Assembly: GCF_030440515.1 (NCBI RefSeq)
Contig: NZ_CP076543.1
Span: forward strand, 6,334,501-6,398,500
From: Streptomyces xanthophaeus
Lineage (GTDB): Bacteria > Actinomycetota > Actinomycetes > Streptomycetales > Streptomycetaceae
Reading direction: 5' to 3'
Length of the DNA stretch: 64,000 nt
Below, in pieces: positions 23,816 through 32,323 of this stretch; the stretch's first letter is position 1, and each line of letters begins with the position of its first letter. The notes beneath the pieces were generated by a model. It did no database searches. It was not told where the DNA came from and saw only the letters and a program-made list of their open reading frames with translations. Position numbers and translations under genes: made by a program.

Positions 23816-24451
23816 ATGGGCAGCGCGGAGGAAACGGTCGACGGCTACCGGCCGTGGTCCGAGGTCACCCCCGACGCCGCTCGGCGGCTGCTCGTCGCCG
23901 CCGTCAACGCCTTCGCCGAGCGCGGGTACCACGCCACCACCACACGTGACATCGCGGGCCGTGCCGGTATGAGCCCGGCCGCGCTCTACATCCACTACAA
24001 GACCAAGGAAGAGCTGCTCCAGCGGATCAGCCGGATCGGCCACGACAAAGCGCTGGAGATCCTGACCACCGCCGCCGACGGCCCCGGCAGCGCCGCCGAC
24101 CGGCTCGATGCCGCCGTGCGGTCCTTCGTGCGCTGGCACGCGGCGCACCACACCACCGCGCGCGTGGTCCAGTACGAGCTCGACGCTCTCGCTCCGGAGC
24201 ACCGCTCCGAGATCGTGGCGCTGCGCCGGCAGAGCGACGCGGCCGTGCGCCGCATCATCGCCGACGGGGTGGCCGCCGGGGAGTTCGACGTCCCCGACGT
24301 GCCGGGCACCACCCTCGCCGTGCTGTCGCTGTGCATCGACGTGGCCCGCTGGTTCAACACGGCCGGGCAGCGCACGCCCGACGAGGTCGGCGGGCTCTAC
24401 GCCGACCTCGTGCTCCGCATGGTCGCCGCGCGGCCGGGCCCTCAGAAGTAG
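23816..24451 (+). CDS. TetR-family regulator of the MaoC hydratase
   Basis: 211 aa. Helix-turn-helix RGYHATTTRDIAGRAGMSPAALYIHYKTKEELLQRIS at about residues 37-75; the C-terminal domain resembles regulators of acyl-CoA genes. ATG at 23816 follows AAGGGTGAG. It is convergent with the MaoC gene, and the two 3' ends overlap by 10 bp. The same 14-mer precedes both genes, so autoregulation and control of MaoC by a fatty acyl-CoA ligand is the simplest reading. Confidence 0.9.
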   Translation: MGSAEETVDGYRPWSEVTPDAARRLLVAAVNAFAERGYHATTTRDIAGRAGMSPAALYIHYKTKEELLQRISRIGHDKALEILTTAADGPGSAADRLDAAVRSFVRWHAAHHTTARVVQYELDALAPEHRSEIVALRRQSDAAVRRIIADGVAAGEFDVPDVPGTTLAVLSLCIDVARWFNTAGQRTPDEVGGLYADLVLRMVAARPGPQK

Positions 24452-24903
24452 TAGCGCGACACCGACTCCGCCACGCACACCGGCTTGTCGCCGCCCTCGC
24501 GCTCGACCGTGACGGTGGCCGTGACCTGTACGCCCCCGCCCGCCTCCGCGACCTCCGTGATCACGGCGACGGCGCGCAGCCGTGAGCCGACCGGCACCGG
24601 AGCCGGGAAACGGACCTTGTTCGTCCCGTAGTTGAGACCCATCCGCATGCCCTCGACCCGCATGATCTGCGGCACCAGGCTGGGCAGCAGCGACAGCGTC
24701 AGATAGCCGTGCGCGATGGTGGAACCGAAGGGTCCGCCCGCCGCGCGCTCCGGGTCCACATGGATCCACTGGTGATCGCCGGTGGCGTCCGCGAAGAGGT
24801 CGATCCGCTTCTGGTCCACCTCCAGCCACTCGCTGGGGCCGAGCGGTTCGCCGATCTCGGCGTGCAGCTCCTCGGCGGACGTGAAGACCCTCGGCTCGGC
24901 CAT
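24442..24903 (-). CDS. MaoC-family acyl-CoA hydratase/dehydratase
   Basis: 153 aa, single hot-dog domain. The hydratase motif is clear: FADATGDHQWIHVDPERAAGGPFGSTIAHGYLTLSLLP, with catalytic Asp and His in the DATGDHQWIH segment. Hydrates 2-enoyl-CoA in beta-oxidation-like pathways. The start MAEPRVF at 24903 is preferred; further upstream in-frame sequence reads through the operator. A TTGACA -35-like hexamer at 24977-24982 on the minus strand lies just upstream of the operator. Confidence 0.93.
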   Translation of the reverse strand: MAEPRVFTSAEELHAEIGEPLGPSEWLEVDQKRIDLFADATGDHQWIHVDPERAAGGPFGSTIAHGYLTLSLLPSLVPQIMRVEGMRMGLNYGTNKVRFPAPVPVGSRLRAVAVITEVAEAGGGVQVTATVTVEREGGDKPVCVAESVSRYYF

Positions 24904-24941
24904 GCCCTGTTCCTGTCTCTCGCGGACGACTGACGGACGAA

Positions 24942-24955
24942 TAAGCGCTTGCTCA
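24942..24955. promoter_or_regulatory. Putative TetR operator, copy before MaoC and soxR
   Basis: TAAGCGCTTGCTCA, a perfect copy of the site at 23755. It lies 39 bp upstream of the MaoC start, between a TTGACA-like -35 and the gene, where a repressor would cover the transcription start. It is 55 bp from the divergent soxR start, so soxR could also be affected. Confidence 0.65.
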
Positions 24956-25009
24956 GCATGCTGGGGGGTGTATGCGTATGTCAACGGACCTCCGACTACG
25001 CTCGACCGG

Positions 25010-25453
25010 GTGCCGCAGATTCCCGAGAAAATCCACGAGCTCACCGTCGGTCAGCTGTCCGCCCGTAGCGGCGCGGCCGTCTCGGCGCTCCACTTCTACG
25101 AGGCCAAGGGCCTGATCAGCAGCCGCCGCACCTCCGGCAACCAGCGCCGCTACACGCGCGACGCGCTGCGCCGGGTGGCCTTCGTACGCGCCGCCCAGCG
25201 CGTGGGCATCCCGCTGGCCAGCATTCGCGAGGCGCTGGCCCAGCTCCCCGAGGAGCGCACCCCCAACCGCGAGGACTGGGCCCGTCTCTCCGAGGCCTGG
25301 CGCGCCGAACTCGACGAACGCATCACCCGCCTCGGCCGTCTGCGCGACCATCTGACGGACTGCATCGGCTGCGGCTGCCTGTCGATGGAGACCTGCGCGC
25401 TGTCCAACCCGGACGACGCCTTCGGCGAGCGGCTCACCGGCTCGCGGCTGTAA
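25010..25453 (+). CDS. soxR: Redox-sensitive MerR-family regulator SoxR
   Basis: 147 aa. N-terminal MerR winged helix (LTVGQLSARSGAAVSALHFYEAKGLISSRRTSGNQRRYTRDALRRVAFVRAAQRVGIPLASI) and, near the C-terminus, the SoxR [2Fe-2S] cysteine pattern CIGCGCLSMETC. In Streptomyces this protein senses redox-active compounds rather than general superoxide stress. The start is GTG at 25010, with no Shine-Dalgarno, possibly leaderless. It is convergent with the BKACE gene and overlaps its 3' end by 20 bp. Confidence 0.95.
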   Translation: MPQIPEKIHELTVGQLSARSGAAVSALHFYEAKGLISSRRTSGNQRRYTRDALRRVAFVRAAQRVGIPLASIREALAQLPEERTPNREDWARLSEAWRAELDERITRLGRLRDHLTDCIGCGCLSMETCALSNPDDAFGERLTGSRL

Positions 25454-26246
25454 CCGCCGCCCGGGCCGCCACTTCCCGCGCCGCCGCCGCCCGCGCCACC
25501 ACTTCCCGGGCCGCCGTCACCAGTTCGGCATTCGACCGGGCCGGCCGCCCGTCGGGCAGGTGCGTCACATCGCCCACGCCGGTCCGCACGCCTGTGCCGC
25601 ACCGCGCGGCCAGCCGCAGCACCGGCCAGGCGGCCGCGTCCCGCCCGTACAGCAGCACCGGTACCGGCGGCAGCGCGCGCAGCCCCGCGACCAGGGCCGG
25701 ATCGGCCGCCGCCAGCTCGGCCGAGAGCCGGACCCGCCCGGGCTCACGCACCGGCCAGGCCAGGAACGCGGCCAGCGGCTCCGGCCCGGCCGCGCCGCCC
25801 AGCGCCACCACCGCGTCCACCGCGACCCCCCGCGCCAGCAGGGCCTGCGCCAGCTCCGCGGCGCCCGGCTGCCCGAAGTGCACCACCGCCCGGTCCGGCA
25901 GCACGGTCCACGAAGCCACCCGCTCCAGCCGCCCCGCGGGATCGGGCTCGGCCACGATCGACACCGGCACCGACAGCGCTACGCCGACCCCCGTACGCCG
26001 CAGCACCTCCAACACCGGTCCGACCACCCGCGGCGAGAGGCTCTCCCGTCCGCACGGCGTCCGCGGATGCACCAGCACCTCTCCGGCCCCGGCGCCGACG
26101 GCCGCGAGCGCCGATTGCGCCAGTGCCTGCGGCGACATCGGCACGGCCGGGCCGTCCGCGGCGCTCCGCGAGCCGTTCAACGACACCGGAAACGACAACG
26201 GAAGCGGCACCGGAAAAGACACCGGCACCGGCGGCGGTGGTCTCAC
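25434..26246 (-). CDS. BKACE-like (beta-keto acid cleavage enzyme) protein, atypical metal site
   Basis: 270 aa. BKACE proteins cleave a beta-keto acid with acetyl-CoA. Family features are SLNGSRSAADGPAVPMSP near the N-terminus, VHPRTPCGRESLSPRVV, and VRTGVGDVTHLPDGRPARSNAELV at the C-terminus. The metal-binding His-x-His that Streptomyces homologues have as HVHP reads LVHP here, so one metal ligand is replaced by Leu. The N-terminus (VPVSFPVPLPLSFPV) is encoded by short AC/CGG repeats and looks expanded. GTG start overlaps the stop of the preceding zinc-ribbon gene (GTGA), suggesting coupling. Confidence 0.8.
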   Translation of the reverse strand: MRPPPPVPVSFPVPLPLSFPVSLNGSRSAADGPAVPMSPQALAQSALAAVGAGAGEVLVHPRTPCGRESLSPRVVGPVLEVLRRTGVGVALSVPVSIVAEPDPAGRLERVASWTVLPDRAVVHFGQPGAAELAQALLARGVAVDAVVALGGAAGPEPLAAFLAWPVREPGRVRLSAELAAADPALVAGLRALPPVPVLLYGRDAAAWPVLRLAARCGTGVRTGVGDVTHLPDGRPARSNAELVTAAREVVARAAAAREVAARAAVTAASR

Positions 26247-26824
26247 GCGGCTCCCACCGAGGGGGTGTCCACCAGGGCCGGTCTGGGCACCACGATCCCG
26301 CAGCCCGCGCACACCGGCCCGTCCCAGGCCAGCGCCCCCGCCCAGGGGCCGACCGGAGCCACCTCCGGCCAGTGCAGCTCGGTGTCCCCGCACACCGGAC
26401 ACGCCGTTCCCGGCCCCGACTCCAGTGCCCGCACCAGCCTGCGCAGCACCTCGCCCAGCGCCCCCTCCGGCCGGACCCCGGGATCCGCGCACCGCACCAC
26501 CGCGTCCCCGCTCCCGCCCCAGGCCCACTCCGGCCGGCGCAGCCCGTGGTGCTTCTCCCGCCGGCGCCGCTCCGCGAACTGGCGCTCGTACTCCAGCCAG
26601 ACCGCCCGCGCGTCCTCCAGCTCCTCCAGGGCGGCGACCAGCCGCAGCGGATCGGCCCCCCGGTCCTCCGGGCCGATCCCGTGCCGGTCGCACAGGTGCC
26701 ACCACGTGGCCCGGTGCCCGTACGGAGCGAACCGCTCCAGGCAGCGGCGCAGTGAATGGCGCCGCAAGGCCCGGTCGTTGCGCGCGTCGCGCACTTGGTA
26801 GGCCAGACTCCGGAATCCCGCCAT
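26243..26824 (-). CDS. Zinc-ribbon protein of unknown function (193 aa)
   Basis: Arg-rich N-terminal half (DARNDRALRRHSLRRCLERFAPYGHRATWWHL) followed by a C-terminal zinc ribbon with CPVCGDTELHW and, 35 residues on, CAGCGIVV. A middle coiled, charged stretch LEELEDARAVWLEYERQFAERRRREKHHG is helical. GGAGGT precedes ATG at 26824 (GTG at 26827 is an alternative). Its stop overlaps the BKACE start. It could be a nucleic-acid or partner-binding protein; function not recognised. Confidence 0.7.
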   Translation of the reverse strand: MAGFRSLAYQVRDARNDRALRRHSLRRCLERFAPYGHRATWWHLCDRHGIGPEDRGADPLRLVAALEELEDARAVWLEYERQFAERRRREKHHGLRRPEWAWGGSGDAVVRCADPGVRPEGALGEVLRRLVRALESGPGTACPVCGDTELHWPEVAPVGPWAGALAWDGPVCAGCGIVVPRPALVDTPSVGAA

Positions 26825-26919
26825 CACACCATCACCTCCGCCGATGTGCCCAACATGCCCGGCCGGAGGCAGGCGCATGCGGGGGCGGTCGAGGCGTGCG
26901 GGTGGCACATGGCCAGAAC

Positions 26920-28281
26920 TCAGCGCCCCATGCGCCCCGCAGCCACCACCACGCGGGCCAGTTCCTCGTGGCAGATATCGCTGTGCGCCCCCGACGGGGC
27001 GCCGCCGCGCCGCACCACGGAGCCCGCGTCCACGCTGACGCAACCGGCCGCGGGCACCCCCTCGCGCAGGGCGGCGTCGAGGCTCAGCCGGGGCGCGCCC
27101 GGGACCGCCTGGACCCCGTCGTGCCCGATGGCGCCCCACCGCTCGTCGAAACCCAGCAGTCCGGCCGAATCCCCTGCCATCCGGGAGGCCAGCGGGTAGA
27201 AGACCTTGAGGGCCGAGTCGTGCGCGGAATGGCAGGCGACCACCGGCCCGTCGACCCGGTGCTGGAGCCCGCGCAGGGCGCCGCCGTTGCCCTTGTCGTG
27301 CGGCAGCCGGTCGGCGAACGCGTAGTGGGAGAAGGCTCCCTGGAGCAGGGTCACGGATTTCACGTACCGGGCCCGGTCCGGCACCGCGCGCAGGGAGAAG
27401 GAGACGACGCGCGCCCCGAAGCTGTGCCCGATCAGATGGAACCGCAGGGCGGGGCGGGCGGCCGCCAGCTGGGCCAGCACGGGACCGAGGCCGCGTTCGC
27501 CGACCACACCCGCCCGCTTCTTCATCTTGTAGTACGTCGCCTGTCGCAGCAGTTCCTTGGCGCCGCCCCACAGGCCGCGCAGCCCGCCGCCGACCGTGAA
27601 CCCCGGACCGTCGGGACCCGCCGCGGCAGGTGCCCCCGGTGCCCCGGGTGCCCCCGGTGCCCCGGGTGCCCCCGGCGCGCCCGCCCTGACCAGAGCGACG
27701 GAAAGGGCCCGGCACACCTCCAGCACATCGTCCGTGAAGATCGCGGGAACCGCAGGCGCGACCGCCGCGGGCACCGCGTCCACCCCCGCCAACTCGCGCA
27801 CCAGGGCGCCGAACTCGATGAAGGCGGCCGCCGAATCCGGCTGCTCCTCCAGCAGTTCCGCCACCCGGTCCAGCTCCGCCCGCCGCTCCGGCCAGAACTC
27901 CCCGAGCGCCCGGCGGGTGAGCGGGTCCAGTGCGCTGCCGAGGGCCGGTTCCGGGAGCACGCCCGGCGCGTCGAAGTCCGGTATCGGCTCGTCGGAGAAG
28001 CGCATCGCGGGCCATACGACACCCACGTACCCCAGGCGCACCCCCGATCCCACCAGTCCCTCGAAGGGTGTGAAGAACCGGTCGTAGAGGCGCGTCGCCG
28101 TGGACCGGTCGCTGTTCCAGCCGTGCGCGAAGACCAGCAGGTCGGTCGCCTCCATCCGGGACACCGCCCCCTGCGTGACCCGGTCCACGTCCCCCTCGGA
28201 GTCGAAGGTCAGTTCCGCGTACGGCCGGACCCCGATCCCGCCCCCCGCTCCGATCCCGAATCCGCCACCGATCTCCGCCAT
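26920..28281 (-). CDS. Alpha/beta-hydrolase-type serine hydrolase
   Basis: 453 aa. Lipase-like core: DLLVFAHGWNSDRSTATRLYDRFF (His-Gly oxyanion motif), VWPAMRFSDE, and the nucleophile elbow FHLIGHSFGARVVSFSL (Ser in GHSFG); a distal HSAHD and HSDICHEELA give the candidate Asp and His of the triad. A 25-residue insert of GAP repeats (GAPGAPGAPGAPGAPGAPAAAGPDGPG) separates the cap and catalytic regions. ATG at 28281 follows GGAGGGGGACGTC. No signal peptide, so it is cytoplasmic. Substrate unknown. Confidence 0.8.
   Translation of the reverse strand: MAEIGGGFGIGAGGGIGVRPYAELTFDSEGDVDRVTQGAVSRMEATDLLVFAHGWNSDRSTATRLYDRFFTPFEGLVGSGVRLGYVGVVWPAMRFSDEPIPDFDAPGVLPEPALGSALDPLTRRALGEFWPERRAELDRVAELLEEQPDSAAAFIEFGALVRELAGVDAVPAAVAPAVPAIFTDDVLEVCRALSVALVRAGAPGAPGAPGAPGAPGAPAAAGPDGPGFTVGGGLRGLWGGAKELLRQATYYKMKKRAGVVGERGLGPVLAQLAAARPALRFHLIGHSFGARVVSFSLRAVPDRARYVKSVTLLQGAFSHYAFADRLPHDKGNGGALRGLQHRVDGPVVACHSAHDSALKVFYPLASRMAGDSAGLLGFDERWGAIGHDGVQAVPGAPRLSLDAALREGVPAAGCVSVDAGSVVRRGGAPSGAHSDICHEELARVVVAAGRMGR
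27629..27684 (-). repeat. GGTGCCCCCGGT triplet repeat inside the hydrolase gene
   Basis: A run of GGTGCCCCC/GGTGCCCCG units, period 9-18 bp, encodes the GAP repeat of the hydrolase insert. The length is a multiple of three, so slippage changes the linker but keeps the frame. Confidence 0.8.
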
Positions 28282-28365
28282 GACGTCCCCCTCCACGCCG
28301 TGCCTCCGGTGCAGTCAGCATCCTGCTGCGGAGCCCGCCCGGCCAGCCCCCCCGGCGCGGTCGGA

Positions 28366-29655
28366 TCACGGATACAGCAGGTACCCCTCGCGCACCGCCC
28401 CGAAGCGCGCCAGCCCCGCCGCCCAGTCACCCGCGACCTCGTCCACGTCCGCCCCGGCGTCCACCAGCGTCCGCACCCGGTCCGAGCCGGTCAGCCGGTC
28501 GATCCAGTGGTCCGCGCGCCAGCCGAAGCCGCTCCACACCCGCCGCGCCGTGACCAGCAGGCCGATCCCGGCCCGTACCGGGTCGAAGGCCTCCCGGTCG
28601 TGCACGATCAGCCGGACCCCGCCGCACACCTTCCCCACGTGCTTGGAGAAGGTCGGCGTGAAGTACGCCTCCCGGAACCACACCCCGGGCAGCCCCAGCG
28701 CGTTCGCCGCCTCCGCCCACCGCCGGTCGATCCCCTCCGCACCGACCACCTCGAAGGGCGTGGTCGTCCCGCGCCCCTCGGAGAGGTTCGTCCCCTCGAA
28801 CAGACAGGTGCCGGCGTAGGCGAGGGCCGTGTCCGGGGTCGGCATGTTCGGGCTCGGCGGTACCCAGGGCAGCCCGGTCTCCCCGAAGAACGACTCCCGC
28901 CGCCACCCGGACATCGCCACCGTCGTCAGCCCGACCGGGCGGTCCGTCAGGAACTCGCCGTTGAAGAGCCGGGCCAGCTCGGCCGCCGTCATCCCGTGCG
29001 CGAGGGCGATCGGCTCCCGGCCGACGAAGCTCGCGTACGGCCGCTCCAGCACGGGCCCCGCGGCCCGCCGGCCGCCCACCGGATTGGGCCGGTCCAGCAC
29101 CACGACCGCCTTGCCGGCGAGCGCGGCCGCGCGCATGCAGTCGTAGAGGGTCCAGATGTAGGTGTAGAAGCGCGCCCCGACGTCCTGGATGTCGAAGACG
29201 ACGGTGTCGATCCCCGCCGCCGTGAACACGTCCGCGAGCTTCTGCCCGCTCTTGTCGTACGTGTCGTACACCGGCAGCCCGGTCGCCGGATCCCGGGAGG
29301 CCCCCTCCGAGTCGCCCGCCTGCGCCGTTCCGCGGAAGCCGTGCTCGGGACCGAACACCGCCACCAGGTCGACCCGTTCGTCCGCGTGCAGTACGTCGAC
29401 CAGGTGCCGGGCGTCCGCCGTGATCCCGGTGGGGTTGGTGACCACCCCGACCTTCTGCCCGGCCAGCGCGGCGTACCCGTCCGCGGCGAGCCGCTCGAAG
29501 CCGGTACGCACCCGGCCGGCCGCCCCCGTGGCCCCGCCCGCCCCGCCCGCCCCGGACCCGGCGGGCCCGGACCGGACCGGCCCCGACGCTCCCAGCGCGC
29601 CCGCCGATCCGATGGCCCCCGCCAGCCCCAGCACCCCGCGTCGCGACAGCGTCAT
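28366..29655 (-). CDS. DUF1343 (NamZ-type) exo-beta-N-acetylmuramidase, Tat-exported
   Basis: 429 aa. N-terminus MTLSRRGVLGLAGAIGSAGALG is a twin-arginine signal. DUF1343 motifs: GQKVGVVTNPTGIT, LVAVFGPEHGFRGTAQAGDS, VFDIQDVGARFYTYIWTLYDCM, VLDRPNPVGG, GMTAAELARLFNGE and WVPPSPNMPTPDTALAYAGTCLFEGTNLSEGRGTT. Characterised DUF1343 enzymes trim N-acetylmuramic acid from peptidoglycan ends. Likely exported and acting on cell-wall fragments. It lies upstream of the hydrolase on the same strand with 84 bp between. Confidence 0.92.
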   Translation of the reverse strand: MTLSRRGVLGLAGAIGSAGALGASGPVRSGPAGSGAGGAGGATGAAGRVRTGFERLAADGYAALAGQKVGVVTNPTGITADARHLVDVLHADERVDLVAVFGPEHGFRGTAQAGDSEGASRDPATGLPVYDTYDKSGQKLADVFTAAGIDTVVFDIQDVGARFYTYIWTLYDCMRAAALAGKAVVVLDRPNPVGGRRAAGPVLERPYASFVGREPIALAHGMTAAELARLFNGEFLTDRPVGLTTVAMSGWRRESFFGETGLPWVPPSPNMPTPDTALAYAGTCLFEGTNLSEGRGTTTPFEVVGAEGIDRRWAEAANALGLPGVWFREAYFTPTFSKHVGKVCGGVRLIVHDREAFDPVRAGIGLLVTARRVWSGFGWRADHWIDRLTGSDRVRTLVDAGADVDEVAGDWAAGLARFGAVREGYLLYP

Positions 29656-29689
29656 CCCGCCACGCTAGGCGCCGCGCCCCTTTCCTCCT

Positions 29690-29711
29690 GACATACCGAC
29701 CGGTTAGTCTG
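29690..29711. promoter_or_regulatory. Putative TetR operator, site A (SDR-ligase-TetR operon)
   Basis: GACATACCGACCGGTTAGTC with the core ACCGACCGGT. The 13-mer CATACCGACCGGT also occurs (reverse strand) at 14894-14913, and the site matches site B (36874-36895) across GACATACCGAC-GGT. It is 40 bp before the SDR start, the promoter position of the operon that includes the TetR gene. Confidence 0.7.
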
Positions 29712-29750
29712 CCCGCCATCCGGCATCCGGCCGCACGAGAGGTGGACCCC

Positions 29751-30515
29751 GTGAGCGCGTACCAGGACCAGCGAGTCGTCGTCACCGGCGCGGGCGGCGG
29801 CATCGGCGCCGTCCTCGCCCACCGCTTCGCGGCCGAGGGCGCCACGGTGGTGGTCAACGACCTCGACCCGGCCAAGGCCGCCGCGGTCGCGGCCGCCATC
29901 GGCGCGCAGGCGATCCCGGTTCCGGGCGACGCCTCGGCGATCGTGGCCGAGGCCCGCGAGGCCCTCGGCGGCGCGGTCGACGTCTACTGCGCCAATGCCG
30001 GACTCGCCTCGGGCGGCGACGCCTTCGCCGACGAGGCCGTGTGGGAAGCGGCCTGGGACACCAACGTCATGGCCCACGTCCGCGCCGCCAGAGCGCTGCT
30101 GCCGGACTGGCTGGAGCGGGAGAGCGGCCGCTTCGTCTCCACCGTCTCGGCCGCCGGGCTCCTGACCATGATCGGAGCGGCCCCGTACAGTGTCACCAAG
30201 CACGGTGCGCTCGCCTTCGCCGAATGGCTCTCGCTGACCTACCGCCACCGCGGGGTCCAGGTCCACGCCATCTGCCCGCAAGGGGTGCGCACCGACATGC
30301 TGACCGCCGCGGGCTCGGCGGGCGAACTCGTGCTCGCGCCGACCGCGATCGAGCCGGAAGCGGTCGCGGACGCGTTGTTCGACGGCATGGAGAAGGGCCG
30401 GTTCTTGATCCTCCCGCACCCCGAGGTCGCCGATTTCTACGCCGCCCGCGCCACCGAGCCGGACCGCTGGCTGAGCGGCATGAACCACCTCCAGCAGAAA
30501 TGGGAGACCCGGTGA
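29751..30515 (+). CDS. Short-chain dehydrogenase/reductase (SDR)
   Basis: 254 aa. NAD(P)-binding VVVTGAGGGIGAVLAHRFAAEGA at the N-terminus, then NAG as CANAGLASGG, and the catalytic Ser-Tyr-Lys: Ser in STVSAAG, YSVTKHG (Tyr-x3-Lys). Acts on a hydroxy or keto substrate. GTG at 29751 is preferred because GAGAGGTGG lies eight bases upstream; a GTG at 29742 would add three codons. It is the first gene of an operon with the acyl-CoA ligase (stop/start overlap GTGA) and a TetR regulator. Confidence 0.92.
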   Translation: MSAYQDQRVVVTGAGGGIGAVLAHRFAAEGATVVVNDLDPAKAAAVAAAIGAQAIPVPGDASAIVAEAREALGGAVDVYCANAGLASGGDAFADEAVWEAAWDTNVMAHVRAARALLPDWLERESGRFVSTVSAAGLLTMIGAAPYSVTKHGALAFAEWLSLTYRHRGVQVHAICPQGVRTDMLTAAGSAGELVLAPTAIEPEAVADALFDGMEKGRFLILPHPEVADFYAARATEPDRWLSGMNHLQQKWETR

Positions 30516-32323
30516 CCTCCTCCCGGCACGCCTCCGACGCCTCCGACGCCTCCGGCGCCACCGACGCCTCCCGCTACGCCGCCAAGCCGTGGCTCGGGCT
30601 GCTCGCCGCGGCCCAGCGGGCGCCCGTCGCACCGCCGCCCACCGTGCTGCACGCCTTCCGCGAGGCCGTCGCCCGGGCCCCCGAACGCACCGCCCTCGCC
30701 TACTTCGACGGCCGGATCGGCTACGCGGAGGCCGACGCGCTCTCCGGCTCCGTCGCCGGCCACCTCGCGGCGCGCGGCATCCGCCGCGGGGACCGGGTCG
30801 CCGTCATGCTGCAGAACACCCCGCACTTCGTGCTCGCCGTCCTCGCGGCATGGAAGGCCGGGGCCGTCGTCGTCCCGCTCAACCCCATGTACAAATCCGG
30901 CGAGGCCGGACACATCCTGCGCGACTCCGGGGCCGCCGCACTGGTCTGCGACGGCGGCGCGTGGACGGCCTACCTGCGCGAGGCCGCGCGGGACAGTGCC
31001 GTGCGGACCGTGCTGACCGCGTCGGACCGGGACTTCCAGACGCGCGACGACCCGCGCGTCTTCGGCCCGGCGCCGGACCGGAACACGGCCCCCGCCCGGC
31101 CGTTCGTGCCCGCCCAGGCGGACGCACCGGACGCACCGGAAGCCCCCAGCGCGGTGCCCGGCCGGGACGATCCGGCCGGCCCGGACGCCGTACGCCTGAG
31201 CACCGCCGACCTCCTCACCGTGGCCCGCGGCAGGCGACCTGCGCCGGCCGATCCGTCCCTCACCGCCGCCGACACCGCCCTCATCAGCTACACCTCCGGC
31301 ACCAGCGGCACCCCCAAGGGCGCGATGAACCCGCACGGCGCGCTCACCTACAACGCCGTCCGGCAGGTGACCTCCCACCCCCTCCCCGAGGGCGCCGCCT
31401 ACTTCGCCCTCGCGCCCCTCTTCCACATCACCGGCATGGTCTGCGAGCTCGCCGCCTGCCTCGTCAACGCCGGCACCCTGGTCCTCGCCCACCGCTTCGA
31501 CGCCGGCGCCGTCCTCGACGCCTTCCTCGAACACCGCCCGGCCTACACCGTCGGCCCGGCCACCGCCTTCATGGCCCTCGCCGCCCACCCCGGAGTCACC
31601 CCGGACCACTTCGCCTCGTTCCAGGTGATCTCCTCCGGCGGCGCCCCGCTCCCGCCCGCGCTCGTCGAGCGCCTGCGCACCGCCTTCGGCTTCTACCTCC
31701 GCAACGGCTACGGCCTCACCGAGTGCACCGCCCCGTGCGCCAGCGTGCCCGTCCACCTCGAGGCCCCCGTCGACCCCGCGTCCGGCACCCTCTCCGTGGG
31801 CCTGCCCGGCGCCGACACCGTCGTCCGCATCCTCGACGAGCAGGGCGCCGAGGTCCCCTTCGGCGAGACCGGCGAGATAGCCGTCCGCGGCCCCCAGGTG
31901 GTGCCCGGCTACTGGGGCCTGCCCGCGGAGTCCGCCGAGGCCTTCCCCGGCGGCGAACTGCGCACCGGCGACGTCGGATTCATGGACCCCGACGGCTGGC
32001 TCTACGTCGTCGACCGCAAGAAGGACATGATCAACGCCTCCGGCTTCAAGGTCTGGCCGCGGGAGGTCGAGGACGTGCTCTACACCCACCCCGCCGTCCG
32101 TGAGGCCGCCGTGGTCGGCGTCCCCGACACGTACCGCGGGGAGAGCGTGAAGGCGTACGTGAGCCTGCGTCCCGGCACCTCGGTGGAGCCGGCGGAGCTC
32201 GCCGCCTACTGCGCCGAGCGCATCGCCGCGTACAAATACCCGCGCCAGGTCGAGATCCTGCCTGTCCTTCCGAAGACGACCAGTGGCAAGATCCTGCGAC
32301 GGGAACTGCGCGATCGCGGCTGA
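30512..32323 (+). CDS. AMP-forming acyl-CoA synthetase/ligase
   Basis: 603 aa ANL-superfamily enzyme. The phosphate-binding loop SYTSGTSGTPKGA is at about residue 258-270, then YGLTE, GELRTGDVG, and GKILRREL with the catalytic Lys near the C-terminus. Makes an acyl-CoA from a carboxylic acid and ATP. The N-terminus has an Ala/Ser/Asp-rich low-complexity stretch (HASDASDASGATDAS) encoded by a GCCTCCGAC repeat. It overlaps the SDR stop (GTGA), so translation is coupled. Confidence 0.93.
   Translation: MTSSRHASDASDASGATDASRYAAKPWLGLLAAAQRAPVAPPPTVLHAFREAVARAPERTALAYFDGRIGYAEADALSGSVAGHLAARGIRRGDRVAVMLQNTPHFVLAVLAAWKAGAVVVPLNPMYKSGEAGHILRDSGAAALVCDGGAWTAYLREAARDSAVRTVLTASDRDFQTRDDPRVFGPAPDRNTAPARPFVPAQADAPDAPEAPSAVPGRDDPAGPDAVRLSTADLLTVARGRRPAPADPSLTAADTALISYTSGTSGTPKGAMNPHGALTYNAVRQVTSHPLPEGAAYFALAPLFHITGMVCELAACLVNAGTLVLAHRFDAGAVLDAFLEHRPAYTVGPATAFMALAAHPGVTPDHFASFQVISSGGAPLPPALVERLRTAFGFYLRNGYGLTECTAPCASVPVHLEAPVDPASGTLSVGLPGADTVVRILDEQGAEVPFGETGEIAVRGPQVVPGYWGLPAESAEAFPGGELRTGDVGFMDPDGWLYVVDRKKDMINASGFKVWPREVEDVLYTHPAVREAAVVGVPDTYRGESVKAYVSLRPGTSVEPAELAAYCAERIAAYKYPRQVEILPVLPKTTSGKILRRELRDRG

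Noticed and set aside
24961..25009. SoxR autoregulatory box before soxR
   Set aside because: No CCTCAAG/CTTGAGG-like inverted repeat is present.
25594..29691. Plus-strand open frame of over 1,300 codons
   Set aside because: It runs opposite the BKACE, zinc-ribbon, hydrolase and DUF1343 genes and is a GC-skew shadow with low-complexity Pro/Arg/Ala composition and no domain.
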